Below the pieces are notes generated by a model. That model did not search any database. It saw only the letters and a program-made list of their open reading frames with translations, and was not told the DNA's origin. The position numbers were made by a program, and so were the translations under genes. Positions 8,304 through 16,802 of a stretch of DNA of 37,366 nucleotides are shown piece after piece; the first letter of the stretch is position 1, and each line of letters starts with the position of its first letter. The stretch is from Clostridiales bacterium (lineage in GTDB: Bacteria > Bacillota > Clostridia > Lachnospirales > CAG-274): contig JAJPZT010000015.1 of NCBI GenBank assembly GCA_021204175.1, positions 1-37,366 on the forward strand, given 5' to 3'.

Positions 8304-10718
8304 TTATTTGATTGTGATTTCGCTGAATTTAGCTGTGTTGTAGTTGTCTATATCGTTGTTTACCTTGTTTGCGTCAGCTGCAAAACCTATAAGAACGCTG
8401 TCCTTCATATCAACAGTTCTTGAGCCAACCTCAGTCCATGTCTTGCCGTAGGCTGAAATATAGGCTGTAAATGTGTCTCCGTTTCTCACAAGCTTCAGAT
8501 AATAGCCGCTGTAGTTGTCATAGTCCTTAAAGGCTATGTCCTTAACAAGAGCTACGCCGCTTTCCTCAGCTGCGTCAAGTGAGTCAAGGTTTTCATCGAT
8601 TAAATCAAACTCTCCGCCTGTCTCATATCTGCAAACCAGATAAGCGCCGAAAGCGTTTCTGTAATAGGTTACGTCCTTGCCTGAGCTTACACTGTATTCC
8701 TTCCACTCATAAGCCTTTGTGTGGGAAATGCCCAAAGCAACTGCCTTTGAGTCGGGATCGGCTGTTTCTCTGATCATAACACCCGAGAAAGCGTGGTTGT
8801 CAACAGGAGTAATGTAGTCAAGCTTGGCTGTGATTGAGCCGTTGCCGTTAAGCGTCTTATAAACATAGTGGAAATTATCCTCTGTGCCCGAGATTTTGCC
8901 GGAACCCTTAACAACAAGCTCGCCGTTAAGCATATAGCCTACACCGGGAACATTAGGCGAACCTATATCGGCGGTTGTATAGCCGTCTATCCTGTTGTCG
9001 CAGTTTGCGTGAACGGTAATTTTATCAGACTGTGTCTGGTTGCCCTGCTTGTCCGTTGCCTTAACGGAAATACTGTAGGAGCCGTCAGCAAGTGTATAGC
9101 TTGCTTCATAAGGCGCTCTTGTGGCTGTGGAAACAAGCTCGTCGCCTAAGTAGAAGTCAACCTTTTCAATTCCTTCGTCGTCCTGAGCGTCCGCCGTAAT
9201 CGTAAAGGGCAGATTTGCGGTTACGAAAGCATTGTTTTCGTGGCTTGAAATTGAAACTGTGGGGTTAGAGGGAACATATTCCATATCCACAATTGAATTT
9301 AGGTAGTTTTCGATATTTGCATATCCGTTTGAAGCGATTTCTGCACTGTCCTTTGAGTTATTGGGGTCTAAGCCGTTTTCAAGCTCCCAGCTGTCGGGAA
9401 TACCGTCTTTGTCTGTATCCCAGTCTGCGTCACGGTAAACAGGCTCGGTATAGGGCAAGCCCCCTACTTCCTCGTGTCTGTTTGCGAAAACGCCTGTTCC
9501 GTTTTTAACCTCGTTTAATATACGTGCGTCAAGTGCGTCTCTCTTGGGATATGTTGCCCCTGCTTTGGCAACAACCTCTTCATAGGCTGTCTCGGCGTCT
9601 GTTGTTCTCAGAGCCTCGGCGCTTGTTCCGTCCATTTCAAACTCTGTGTCAACAATGGTGGTTGTGGGGGCAGCTGCGTCGCTTACCTTAATTCCCAAAG
9701 AGTTGTCTGCGGTAACCTCAGCATTGCCTTCCAAAACGTTTCCGTTTACATAGAACCAGCCGGGCTTGTTGCCTTCGCCTGCGTCGATAATCTGATTTTC
9801 AACGCTGTCTCTTGTTCCGGGGCCGGGCTTAAGGTAGTTGTTAATAAAGTTGGTTTCGCTTCTGCCGCCGCCGTAACAGCCGTTAAAGCCCCAGTTGTAA
9901 ATAACGTTGTTTCTCATATCGAAAAGAGCGATATGGTCGTTGTCGTCAGCTTCGGGAGTACCGCCGCCCATACGGGGATTTCTTGAGGTATGGTTGGCTA
10001 TAAGGTTGTGGTGGTATGTAGTGTTTACGCCGCCCATAATTGCGCCGTAGCCGTGTCTGCCCTTAGTATGACCGCTCATAGTAAGACTTTCGGCAATAAT
10101 GCTCCACTGAACAGTCATATTCTGGGCTCTGTAAATTGACATAGTTTCGTCTGTAGACCAGCTTGTGGAAAGGTGGTCGATCATAACGTTTCTTGAGGAA
10201 CGTCCCCAAATAGCGTCCATAGAGTCGCCGGCATAAATATTGTCAGCGCCGGGACGGAAACGCATATATCTTATAATTACGTTTTCACAGTTGCTTATGT
10301 TTGTTTCGAAGCCGTAAACGGTTATGCCGTCGCCGGGTGCACTCTGACCGGCAATCGTAATGTTTTTGCCCTTTATGTAAAGGGTGTCTTTAAGCTCGAT
10401 AACGCCTGAAACATTAAAGACAATAATTCTGTTGTTTCCGCTGACAGCGTCACGAAGAGTGCCTTTAATGGGTGTGTCTGTGTCGGGGTCGTAGTCTTCA
10501 AGGCTTGTAACAATATAAACCTCGCCGCCTCTGCCGCCGCTGGTAAACCTTCCGCCGCCCTCTGCTCCCGGGAAAGCAAGTAAATCAGAAGGATAGGCGC
10601 ACTCCACCCTGTTAAAGCCGTCCGAAGCGGCTTCGTCCTCGGCAGAGCAGTTTATAACCCCTAAGCTCAGGGTCATAACACCTGCCATAAACAATGACAA
10701 AATTTTCTTAAGTTTCAA
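8304..10718 (-). CDS. secreted multi-domain pectate lyase (PL1-like)
   Basis: This 804-residue protein probably cleaves polygalacturonate outside the cell by beta-elimination. The start is a TTG at 10718, preceded by GGGAGG at 7-base spacing. It gives an N-terminus KLKK followed by a hydrophobic core and a likely signal-peptidase I site near CSA-ED (residues 24-27). Domains in order: right-handed beta-helix lyase related to family PL1 (about 45-420, with RYMRFRPG and DHLSTSWSTDE); a calcium-binding thrombospondin-3-like repeat (434-453, DTDKDGIPDSWE); a bacterial Ig-like domain (about 485-571); and a C-terminal beta-sandwich of about 220 residues resembling DUF1349/concanavalin-like modules, perhaps for carbohydrate binding. 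No sortase motif, dockerin or S-layer repeat was seen. It lies convergent to uxaBAC, which handles the product sugar acid. Confidence 0.88.
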   Translation of the reverse strand: MKLKKILSLFMAGVMTLSLGVINCSAEDEAASDGFNRVECAYPSDLLAFPGAEGGGRFTSGGRGGEVYIVTSLEDYDPDTDTPIKGTLRDAVSGNNRIIVFNVSGVIELKDTLYIKGKNITIAGQSAPGDGITVYGFETNISNCENVIIRYMRFRPGADNIYAGDSMDAIWGRSSRNVMIDHLSTSWSTDETMSIYRAQNMTVQWSIIAESLTMSGHTKGRHGYGAIMGGVNTTYHHNLIANHTSRNPRMGGGTPEADDNDHIALFDMRNNVIYNWGFNGCYGGGRSETNFINNYLKPGPGTRDSVENQIIDAGEGNKPGWFYVNGNVLEGNAEVTADNSLGIKVSDAAAPTTTIVDTEFEMDGTSAEALRTTDAETAYEEVVAKAGATYPKRDALDARILNEVKNGTGVFANRHEEVGGLPYTEPVYRDADWDTDKDGIPDSWELENGLDPNNSKDSAEIASNGYANIENYLNSIVDMEYVPSNPTVSISSHENNAFVTANLPFTITADAQDDEGIEKVDFYLGDELVSTATRAPYEASYTLADGSYSISVKATDKQGNQTQSDKITVHANCDNRIDGYTTADIGSPNVPGVGYMLNGELVVKGSGKISGTEDNFHYVYKTLNGNGSITAKLDYITPVDNHAFSGVMIRETADPDSKAVALGISHTKAYEWKEYSVSSGKDVTYYRNAFGAYLVCRYETGGEFDLIDENLDSLDAAEESGVALVKDIAFKDYDNYSGYYLKLVRNGDTFTAYISAYGKTWTEVGSRTVDMKDSVLIGFAADANKVNNDIDNYNTAKFSEITIK

Positions 10719-10765
10719 ATAAATTCCTCCCTTGTTTTTTGATTTACGCTCCTTTTATAATTAGA

Positions 10766-10794
10766 ATTATAGGCTAATTTTAACAAAAAGTCAA
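10766..10794 (-). promoter_or_regulatory. sigma-A-type promoter of the pectate lyase gene
   Basis: On the minus strand TTGACT (10794-10789) and a perfect TATAAT (10771-10766) are separated by 17 bases. Transcription would begin about 40 bases before the TTG start. Confidence 0.8.
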
Positions 10795-10843
10795 GACAAA
10801 TATAAGCCGTTTCTTGTTAGATTTTGCTTTTGTAAAAAAAATA

Positions 10844-10872
10844 TTGAACCGAGCTGTAAATTATGTTAATAT
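10844..10872 (+). promoter_or_regulatory. possible promoter of the DUF975-like gene
   Basis: TTGAAC at 10844-10849 is followed after 17 bases by TAATAT at 10867-10872. The -10 match is only partial. It lies in the divergent gap between the lyase and the membrane-protein gene. Confidence 0.4.
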
Positions 10873-10906
10873 TACATTATAAAAATCATAAGGAGGATAC
10901 TTAAAA

Positions 10907-11623
10907 ATGTTTAAAGAAATTAAGGGAACCGCCCTAAAAAAACTTTTTTCCGACAAAGGTGCAGCCGCAAAGCTTATTTTAATTTATTTTGTTGAGTTGG
11001 CTGCTTTAATGATCAGCACATTCTTTTTAAACGGCAATATCTTGATGGGGCTGTTATTCTTTGTGACAATTTATATGCTGTCGCTTGGTGAATATACAGT
11101 ATTTTTAAAGCTTGCTGAGGGCAAAGAAGTTTCAAGCAGTGACTTCCTGAAATGCTTTAAAGACAAAGAGTATATGAAAATTTACAGATCCGCAGGAAAA
11201 GGCTCTTGTATATCACTTATATTCGCTGTTATTCCTTTAATATTATATCAGTCAATTGTTTCTTTGTTATTTGTAGGCGCAGGCTTTAATGATGTAATAG
11301 TTTACATCATAATAATGCTTATATTTGCCCTGTTATTTGTTTTTGTTCTTGCAAGACGTATTTTTGTATCGTTTATTTTGGCTGACATAAATAACAAAAC
11401 CCTGACTTTGGACAGAGAAGCAAAGGGAGACATTAAAGCCCTTAACAAAAAGCTAAATGAAGGCAAATATTTCGACCGCATTAAGTTTGTCTTGTCATTC
11501 TTCGGCTGGTTCTTGCTCTCTCTCATTACCCTCGGCATAGGCTTCGCCTTCTTGATTCCTTATTTTTTACAGTCTGCAGCCTTATTATATACTATGGAAA
11601 ACAAAGAACGACTTTCCCACTAA
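10907..11623 (+). CDS. DUF975-like integral membrane protein
   Basis: This 238-residue hydrophobic protein has about five or six membrane segments: two near 22-60, two close together near 103-150, and one or two near 198-230. The last segment (FFGWFLLSLITLGIGFAFLI) and the following PY resemble the signature end of DUF975 proteins, a widespread Firmicutes membrane family of unknown function. The ATG follows AAGGAGG (10890-10896). It is a single-gene unit, with its own possible promoter and a strong terminator. No substrate or partner can be inferred. Confidence 0.75.
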   Translation: MFKEIKGTALKKLFSDKGAAAKLILIYFVELAALMISTFFLNGNILMGLLFFVTIYMLSLGEYTVFLKLAEGKEVSSSDFLKCFKDKEYMKIYRSAGKGSCISLIFAVIPLILYQSIVSLLFVGAGFNDVIVYIIIMLIFALLFVFVLARRIFVSFILADINNKTLTLDREAKGDIKALNKKLNEGKYFDRIKFVLSFFGWFLLSLITLGIGFAFLIPYFLQSAALLYTMENKERLSH

Positions 11624-11631
11624 CGCCCCAT

Positions 11632-11685
11632 AAAAACAGGATTGCAGCAGAAGAATTAATATTCTGCTTGCAATCCTGTTTTTTA
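11632..11685. terminator. long bidirectional terminator
   Basis: AAAACAGGATTGCA (11633-11646) pairs with TGCAATCCTGTTTT (11669-11682). A second stem, GCAGAA (11647-11652) with TTCTGC (11662-11667), continues it after one bulged T, giving about 20 bp. T runs lie on both sides depending on strand, so it can end both the DUF975-like transcript and the gatB transcript arriving from the right. The 121 bases to gatB hold nothing else that I can identify. Confidence 0.85.
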
Positions 11686-11806
11686 TCATAATATCTTGAA
11701 TTGATGTTTTTAACAATTTGTCGGATATTCCGCAATGAATGTTTGTCACCTTCCCGAAGTCACAGCTTAGTGCGATAAAGGGAGATTTAAGCGCCCGACA
11801 GTCTGC

Positions 11807-13240
11807 TTAAAGTTTATCTAATTTTTCCTTCAAAATCTTATTTACGCTTTGGGGGTTTGCCTTGCCCTTAAGGGCTCTCATTGTCTGCCCGACCAAGAAG
11901 CCGAAAGCCTTTTGTTTTCCGCCCTTATAGTCCTCAATTGATTTAGGGTTGTTTTTAATAACCTCGTCAATTGTGTCGGAAACAAGGCTGTCGTCATTAA
12001 GCATCATTAACCCCTTTTCTTTAATATATTCATCGGGGTCGACATCTTCCTTAAAGACGGCTTCGAAAACCTCTTTTTCGGCATTTCTGTTAATTTTGCC
12101 CTCTACCGTAAGGGTTATAATTCTTGCGGTCTTTTCAGGTGAAACAGAGATTTTATCTGCGCTTGTCTGAGCTTCGGTTATAAGTCTCATAAGCTCACCT
12201 ATTATAAGGTTGCAGACCTCCTTAGGCTCATTGCAGATAGCAGAAGCCTCTTCAAAGAGAATTGCCAAGTCGTGTTCAGCCGTCAAAACCTTGGCGTCAT
12301 ACTCCGAAAGACCCAATTCTTTTACATAGCGAACTCTCTTAGCGTCTGCAAGCTCCGGCATTTCAGCCTTAGCCTTTTCAATCCATTCTTCCGAAATCTC
12401 TATGGGCAGAAGATCCGGCTCAGGGAAGTAGCGGTAATCCTGGGCGTTTTCCTTTGAACGCATTGCATAGGTGGCGTCCTTGTTTTCGTCCCAGCGGCGT
12501 GTCTCCTGAATTACACGCTTGCCCATTTCTATTTGTTCAATCTGTCTCTTTGACTCATAGACGATTGCACGGCTTATAGCCTTAAATGAGTTTATGTTTT
12601 TCATTTCCGTTCTTGTGCCCATTTCGGTTTGACCTACGGGACGGACGGACAGGTTTACATCGGCTCTCATTGAGCCCTCCTGCATTTTACAGTCGGAAAC
12701 GCCTAAATAAATAAGTGTGTCTCTGAGCTTTTCGAGATAGGCAATAACCTCGTCGCCGTTTCTGAAATCAGGCTCTGAAACAATCTCCAAAAGAGGAACG
12801 CCGCAGCGGTTATAGTCTACAAGTGTAGAGTCTGGCCAAGGGTCGTGAACAAGCTTTCCTGCGTCCTCTTCCATATGAATTTCGTGTATGCCGATTGCCT
12901 TTTTAACACCGTTTACCTCAATGTCTATGTGACCGTTTCGGCAAATAGGCAGATACAGCTGGCTCACCTGATAAGCCTTAGGCAGGTCGGGGTAAAAATA
13001 ATTTTTTCTGTCGAATTTATTATATCTTGTAATCTCACAGTTGGCAGCAAGCCCTGTTTTAACCGCAAATTCTACAACGCTTTTGTTGAGCGTAGGCAGA
13101 ACTCCGGGCAGACCGCTGCAGACGGGGCAGACGTGAGTGTTTGGCTCACCGCCGAACTCCGTAGTACAGGAGCAGAAAATTTTTGACTTTGTACTGAGTT
13201 CAACGTGAACCTCAAGACCTATAACAGTTTCCCAAGCCAT
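11807..13240 (-). CDS. gatB: Asp-tRNA(Asn)/Glu-tRNA(Gln) amidotransferase subunit B
   Basis: GatB is the kinase/tRNA-binding subunit of GatCAB. It activates the Asp or Glu on misacylated tRNA with ATP so that ammonia from GatA can convert it to Asn or Gln. The 477-residue length is normal. The N-terminus ETVIGLEVHVELSTKSKIFC and the CxC...CxxC zinc pattern (CSCTTEF...CPVC) are characteristic, followed by the catalytic cradle and the C-terminal YqeY-like tail. Its ATG overlaps the gatA stop by one base (TAATG), a sign of translational coupling. It is the last gene of aspS-gatC-gatA-gatB. Confidence 0.97.
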   Translation of the reverse strand: MAWETVIGLEVHVELSTKSKIFCSCTTEFGGEPNTHVCPVCSGLPGVLPTLNKSVVEFAVKTGLAANCEITRYNKFDRKNYFYPDLPKAYQVSQLYLPICRNGHIDIEVNGVKKAIGIHEIHMEEDAGKLVHDPWPDSTLVDYNRCGVPLLEIVSEPDFRNGDEVIAYLEKLRDTLIYLGVSDCKMQEGSMRADVNLSVRPVGQTEMGTRTEMKNINSFKAISRAIVYESKRQIEQIEMGKRVIQETRRWDENKDATYAMRSKENAQDYRYFPEPDLLPIEISEEWIEKAKAEMPELADAKRVRYVKELGLSEYDAKVLTAEHDLAILFEEASAICNEPKEVCNLIIGELMRLITEAQTSADKISVSPEKTARIITLTVEGKINRNAEKEVFEAVFKEDVDPDEYIKEKGLMMLNDDSLVSDTIDEVIKNNPKSIEDYKGGKQKAFGFLVGQTMRALKGKANPQSVNKILKEKLDKL

Positions 13241-14718
13241 TAAAATCTTCCTCCTTTCATAGCTTCAAATGTTTTTTTGTGATATTCCGTAGCCTGCTGA
13301 TAAGCATAGCCTGCCTTAACAAGCTTTGCCTCAGAAAAGCTTTGACCTATAAGCTGCATACCTATGGGCAGACCGTCGCTGTCAAAGCCGCAGGGCAGAG
13401 AAACGGCAGGTATACCCGCAAGGTTTACGGAAACAGTGTAAATATCCCCCAAATACATCTTTAAGGGGTCTGAAACGTTTTCGCCTATTCTGTAAGCCGT
13501 TGTAGGTGCAACAGGCGAAAGTATCATATCGCATTTTTCAAAGGCTTCATTAAAGCTCTTTTTAATAAGACCTCTGACCTGTAAGCCTTTTTTGTAATAT
13601 GCGTCGAAATAACCGGAGCTTAAAACAAATGAACCCAGCATTATACGGCGCTTAACCTCCATTCCGAAGCCCTCGCTTCTGGAGTTAAAGAAAACGTCTA
13701 AAAGACTTTCGCCCTTTTCGCTGCGGTAGCCGTATTTAATTCCGTCATAACGGCTTAAATTGGAGCTTGCCTCAGCACAGGCTATAATATAGTAGGCTGG
13801 GATAGCATAGTCAACAATGGGCATTTCAAATTCAATGACCTCAGCCCCCAACTCCTTAAGCTTAACACAGGCTGTCAGAACAGCGGCTCTGACCTCGCTG
13901 TCAAGACCCTCTCCGAAATAGTTTGTGGGAACGCCTATTTTCATACCCTTAAGGTCTCCCCCGAAGCTTTCCGAAAAGTCATAGGAAAAGTCTTTAATTG
14001 AGGTTGAGTCTCTTTCATCGTGACCCGAAACAGCCTTTAAAATTTCGGCACAGTCCTTAATGTCCTTTCCGATAGGTCCTATTTGGTCAAGAGACGAAGC
14101 GAAAGCCACAAGACCGTAACGTGAAACACCGCCGTAGGTAGGCTTAATTCCGCTGACACCGCAGAAGGAACAGGGCTGACGGATTGAGCCGCCGGTATCC
14201 GAACCCAATGCATAGGGAACAAGCCCTGCGGCAACAGCCGCCGCCGAACCGCCTGAAGAACCGCCGGAAACCCTGTTTGTGTTAAAGGGGTTTTTGGTAA
14301 CTCCGTAATAAGATGTCTCCGTTGAGCCGCCCATAGCAAACTCGTCCAAATTTGTCTTGCCCACAATAACAGCTCCCTGAGCCTTAAGCTTTTCAACAAC
14401 ACAGGCATTGTAAGGGGGCTTAAAGTTATAAAGCATTTTTGAAGAACAGGTTGTGAGAATGTCCTTTGTACAGATGTTGTCCTTTATGGCAACGGGAACA
14501 CCGGCTAAGGGTGAATTAAGCTCGCCCTTGTCAATTTTCGCCTGAACCTCTTCAGCCTGTTTTAAGGCGTCCTCTTCAAGAACGGTAACAAAGCTGTTTA
14601 TTTCTTTGTCCGCTGACTTTATTTTTTCTATATATGCCTTTGTGACTTCGGGTGAGCTTATTTTCCCCGATTTTATTAAAGCACCTGTTTCAAGGGCTGT
14701 TTTATCATAAAAATCCAT
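13240..14718 (-). CDS. gatA: Asp-tRNA(Asn)/Glu-tRNA(Gln) amidotransferase subunit A
   Basis: GatA is the glutaminase subunit of GatCAB, an amidase-signature enzyme that releases ammonia from glutamine and channels it to GatB. All three catalytic residues are present: K79 (VAIKDN), cis-Ser S154 (SGGSSGGS) and nucleophile S178 (DTGGSIRQP). The 492-residue length is normal. It lies 14 bases downstream of gatC and ends in a one-base overlap with gatB. Confidence 0.97.
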   Translation of the reverse strand: MDFYDKTALETGALIKSGKISSPEVTKAYIEKIKSADKEINSFVTVLEEDALKQAEEVQAKIDKGELNSPLAGVPVAIKDNICTKDILTTCSSKMLYNFKPPYNACVVEKLKAQGAVIVGKTNLDEFAMGGSTETSYYGVTKNPFNTNRVSGGSSGGSAAAVAAGLVPYALGSDTGGSIRQPCSFCGVSGIKPTYGGVSRYGLVAFASSLDQIGPIGKDIKDCAEILKAVSGHDERDSTSIKDFSYDFSESFGGDLKGMKIGVPTNYFGEGLDSEVRAAVLTACVKLKELGAEVIEFEMPIVDYAIPAYYIIACAEASSNLSRYDGIKYGYRSEKGESLLDVFFNSRSEGFGMEVKRRIMLGSFVLSSGYFDAYYKKGLQVRGLIKKSFNEAFEKCDMILSPVAPTTAYRIGENVSDPLKMYLGDIYTVSVNLAGIPAVSLPCGFDSDGLPIGMQLIGQSFSEAKLVKAGYAYQQATEYHKKTFEAMKGGRF

Positions 14719-14732
14719 TATAAGCCCCTCCT

Positions 14733-15020
14733 TTATTCAACTGTTTTAGGCACTAAGAAGCAGCCGTCCTTGCTCTTAGGTGCATTTTTCAATATAAGCT
14801 CTCTGTCAAAAGAGGGCTTAGCCTCGTCGGTTCTGAAATTGTTTGTATAGTCAAAGGGGTGGCTCATAGCTTCAAGACCCTCTGTGTCAAGCTCGCTTAA
14901 TTTGTTTACGTAGCTTATTATTTTTGACAGGTCTTCCTTTGCCCTTTCTTTTTCGTCATCGCTTAAATGAAGCCTTGAAAGCTCTTCCAAATAAGCTATA
15001 AGTTTATCGTCTATTATCAT
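14733..15020 (-). CDS. gatC: Asp-tRNA(Asn)/Glu-tRNA(Gln) amidotransferase subunit C
   Basis: GatC is the small subunit that wraps around GatA and stabilises the GatA-GatB complex. This 95-residue protein shows the family pattern: an N-terminal helix with ELSRLHLSDDE, a second helix (DLSKIISYVNKLSELDTEG) and the conserved R-x-D/E region near 58 (NNFRTDEAKPS). It lies between aspS (22 bases upstream) and gatA, in the order of the transcript. Confidence 0.93.
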   Translation of the reverse strand: MIIDDKLIAYLEELSRLHLSDDEKERAKEDLSKIISYVNKLSELDTEGLEAMSHPFDYTNNFRTDEAKPSFDRELILKNAPKSKDGCFLVPKTVE

Positions 15021-15042
15021 ATTAATCTAACCTTTCTGAATT

Positions 15043-16377
15043 TTAAGGAACAAGTCTCAGTGTGTCTCTGGGGAACATTGATGTCTGTCTTATGTTTTTA
15101 AGCCCTATAAGCTGCATAGTAAATCTTTCAAGACCCATACCCAATCCGCCGTGAGGAGGACAGCCGTATTTGTGAAGCATAAGATAGCTCTCGAAATCAG
15201 CCGGGTCAAGCCCCTTGCTCTTCATTTTTTCAACCTGATCCTTATAGTTGTGTATTCTCTGACCCCCTGTTGTAACCTCCATACCTCTGAATAAAAGGTC
15301 GAAGCTTAATGTATATTTGGGGTTTTCGGGGTCATCCATAGCATAGAAGGGGCGCTTTTTAACAGGGTAATGTGTTACGAAAACAAAATCGCTGTTATAG
15401 TCCTCTTTGAAAAGCTGACCGATAAGCCTTTCCTCTTCGGGCTCAAGGTCATAGGGGTCACGAATAGGTCTGTTGTACTTAGCGGAAGCCATTTCCTTAG
15501 CCTCTTTAAAGGTTACACAGGGAATTGTGTCAAACTCAGGAACATCCGCCTTGACAATATCCAAATAGTCCTTATAGTTTTCCTTAAGATAGCTTAAGGC
15601 ATATTTTATCATACCCGTTTCCATATTGATTACATCATAGAAGTCCTTTATAAAGCCCATTTCAAAGTCAACACTTATATATTCGTTTAAGTGTCTCATT
15701 GTGTTGTGCTTTTCGGCTCTGAAAACAGGAGCAATTTCAAATACCCTCTCATAAACGGGAATAAGTGTCTGCTTATAAAACTGGGGACTTTGGGCAAGAT
15801 AAGCCTTTTTTCCGAAATATTCAAGCTTAAATATGTTTGAGCCGCCCTCTGCACCTGCCGCTACGATTTTAGGCGAGAAAATCTCCGTAAAGTCATTGCC
15901 TTCAAGATATTTTCTGAAGCCCCTTACTAAGCCCTCTTCAATTTTGAATGTGCTTCTTCTTCTTTCGTTTCTCAAAATTATGGGGCGAACCGCAATTTCA
16001 TTTTCAAGAGCAATGTCAAGCTTATAATCGTTTACCTTAATAGGCAGTTCCTTTTCGGGAACGGAAATAAGCTCTATGTCCTCAACCAAAATTTCAAGTC
16101 CGTGAGGTGCTTTTTCGTTTTCAACCAAATTTCCCTTAACTCTGACGGAGTTTTCAACCCTTAAAATCTTCTTTTCCTCTTCAGTGCCCTTTTTATCGTA
16201 AACGCACTGAATAAGACCGTTTATTTTTCTCAGTATAATGAATGTAATTCCGCCTATGTCTCTTATGCTGTAGACTGTGCCGTGGGTATAAATTCCTTCA
16301 CGTTCACCCTCTTTAAGCTTAAGAATGTCAAAAAGGCATAAATCCCGCTTAATGTTCTTCCCGTCAACGGTTTTCAT
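15043..16377 (-). CDS. aspS: archaeal-type aspartyl-tRNA synthetase, probably non-discriminating
   Basis: This class II synthetase charges tRNA with aspartate. It has an N-terminal OB-fold anticodon domain (about 1-115) and a catalytic domain with motif 2 (FRAEKHNTMRHLNEY) and motif 3 (GLGMGLERFTMQLIGL). The 444-residue length and motifs such as AGAEGGSNIFKLEYF and LAQSPQFYKQ place it in the shorter archaeal-type AspRS group, not the roughly 590-residue bacterial type. Such enzymes linked to gatCAB usually also charge tRNA(Asn) with Asp, and GatCAB then amidates it. Non-discrimination is inferred from context and the T-box, not from residues I can test. AsnRS is the closest alternative family. 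Confidence 0.88.
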   Translation of the reverse strand: MKTVDGKNIKRDLCLFDILKLKEGEREGIYTHGTVYSIRDIGGITFIILRKINGLIQCVYDKKGTEEEKKILRVENSVRVKGNLVENEKAPHGLEILVEDIELISVPEKELPIKVNDYKLDIALENEIAVRPIILRNERRRSTFKIEEGLVRGFRKYLEGNDFTEIFSPKIVAAGAEGGSNIFKLEYFGKKAYLAQSPQFYKQTLIPVYERVFEIAPVFRAEKHNTMRHLNEYISVDFEMGFIKDFYDVINMETGMIKYALSYLKENYKDYLDIVKADVPEFDTIPCVTFKEAKEMASAKYNRPIRDPYDLEPEEERLIGQLFKEDYNSDFVFVTHYPVKKRPFYAMDDPENPKYTLSFDLLFRGMEVTTGGQRIHNYKDQVEKMKSKGLDPADFESYLMLHKYGCPPHGGLGMGLERFTMQLIGLKNIRQTSMFPRDTLRLVP

Positions 16378-16396
16378 AAAATCATCTCCTTAAATT

Positions 16397-16434
16397 AAAA
16401 AACGTCCTAAAACGCCAAACAGCGTCTTAGGACG
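16397..16434 (-). terminator. T-box-controlled terminator before aspS
   Basis: On the minus strand CGTCCTAAGACGC (16434-16422) pairs with GCGTTTTAGGACG (16415-16403) around TGTTTG and is followed by six T. It ends 19 bases before the aspS start and is the switchable terminator of the T-box. Confidence 0.92.
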
Positions 16435-16665
16435 ACAATATACATAATACCACCGTGGTACCACCTAAATCGGCAGCTCCTTCTGCCACTTAATGCTCTT
16501 AACGTGAGCAATGCGTGTAAGCCTACCGGAGAAACTTATATTTCTCTTTGGGGTACAAGCTCCCGGGTGTTATTCACGCAGTTGTGTCAATGCTTAAAAT
16601 TTCAGTCTCTGTTTTAAGCTCCCTGAAAGGTTTCCCTGCGTTACTTCTCCCGTTCACAGCCGATA
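16397..16665 (-). promoter_or_regulatory. T-box riboswitch controlling aspS-gatCAB, probable Asn specifier
   Basis: The minus-strand leader has all main T-box parts. The T-box itself, AGGTGGTACCACGGTGG, is at 16466-16450 and carries the TGG(T) that binds the tRNA 3' end. A stem III (GGCAG with CTGCC, 16487-16472) precedes it. In stem I, ACGCAG (16641-16636) pairs with CTGCGT (16581-16576), and CGGG pairs with CCCG below. Between these lies the specifier loop, with AGTA (16645-16642) on one side and GAATAACAC on the other. The codon AAC (16571-16569), followed by A, fits Asn; GAA is also in the loop. Uncharged tRNA would prevent termination at 16397-16434. Confidence 0.9.
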
Positions 16666-16682
16666 GAATAATCTAACAAATA

Positions 16683-16710
16683 TTTATATTATGATACCAC
16701 AGTATTTCAA
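16683..16710 (-). promoter_or_regulatory. probable promoter of the aspS T-box transcript
   Basis: On the minus strand TTGAAA (16710-16705) and TATAAA (16688-16683) are 16 bases apart, placing the transcript start just before stem I. An overlapping alternative is TTGTAA with TATCAT at 17-base spacing. Confidence 0.5.
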
Positions 16711-16779
16711 AAATTACAAGACCCAATTAATAAAATTTTTCCTTCAAAATAACCTAATTTTTGTAATATTTCAACATAT

Positions 16780-16799
16780 ATAAGGCTTAATAAGGCTTA
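16780..16799. repeat. 10-bp tandem duplication
   Basis: ATAAGGCTTA occurs twice head to tail, 3 bases after the stop of the MATE fusion gene. No T-rich terminator was found for that gene in 16741-16802. The repeat has no evident function. Confidence 0.5.
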
Positions 16800-16802
16800 T
16801 AA

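Noticed and set aside
10647..10718. Lipoprotein signal on the pectate lyase
   Set aside because: The only cysteine at the end of the signal peptide is preceded by Val-Ile-Asn, which does not fit a lipobox; signal peptidase I cleavage is more likely.
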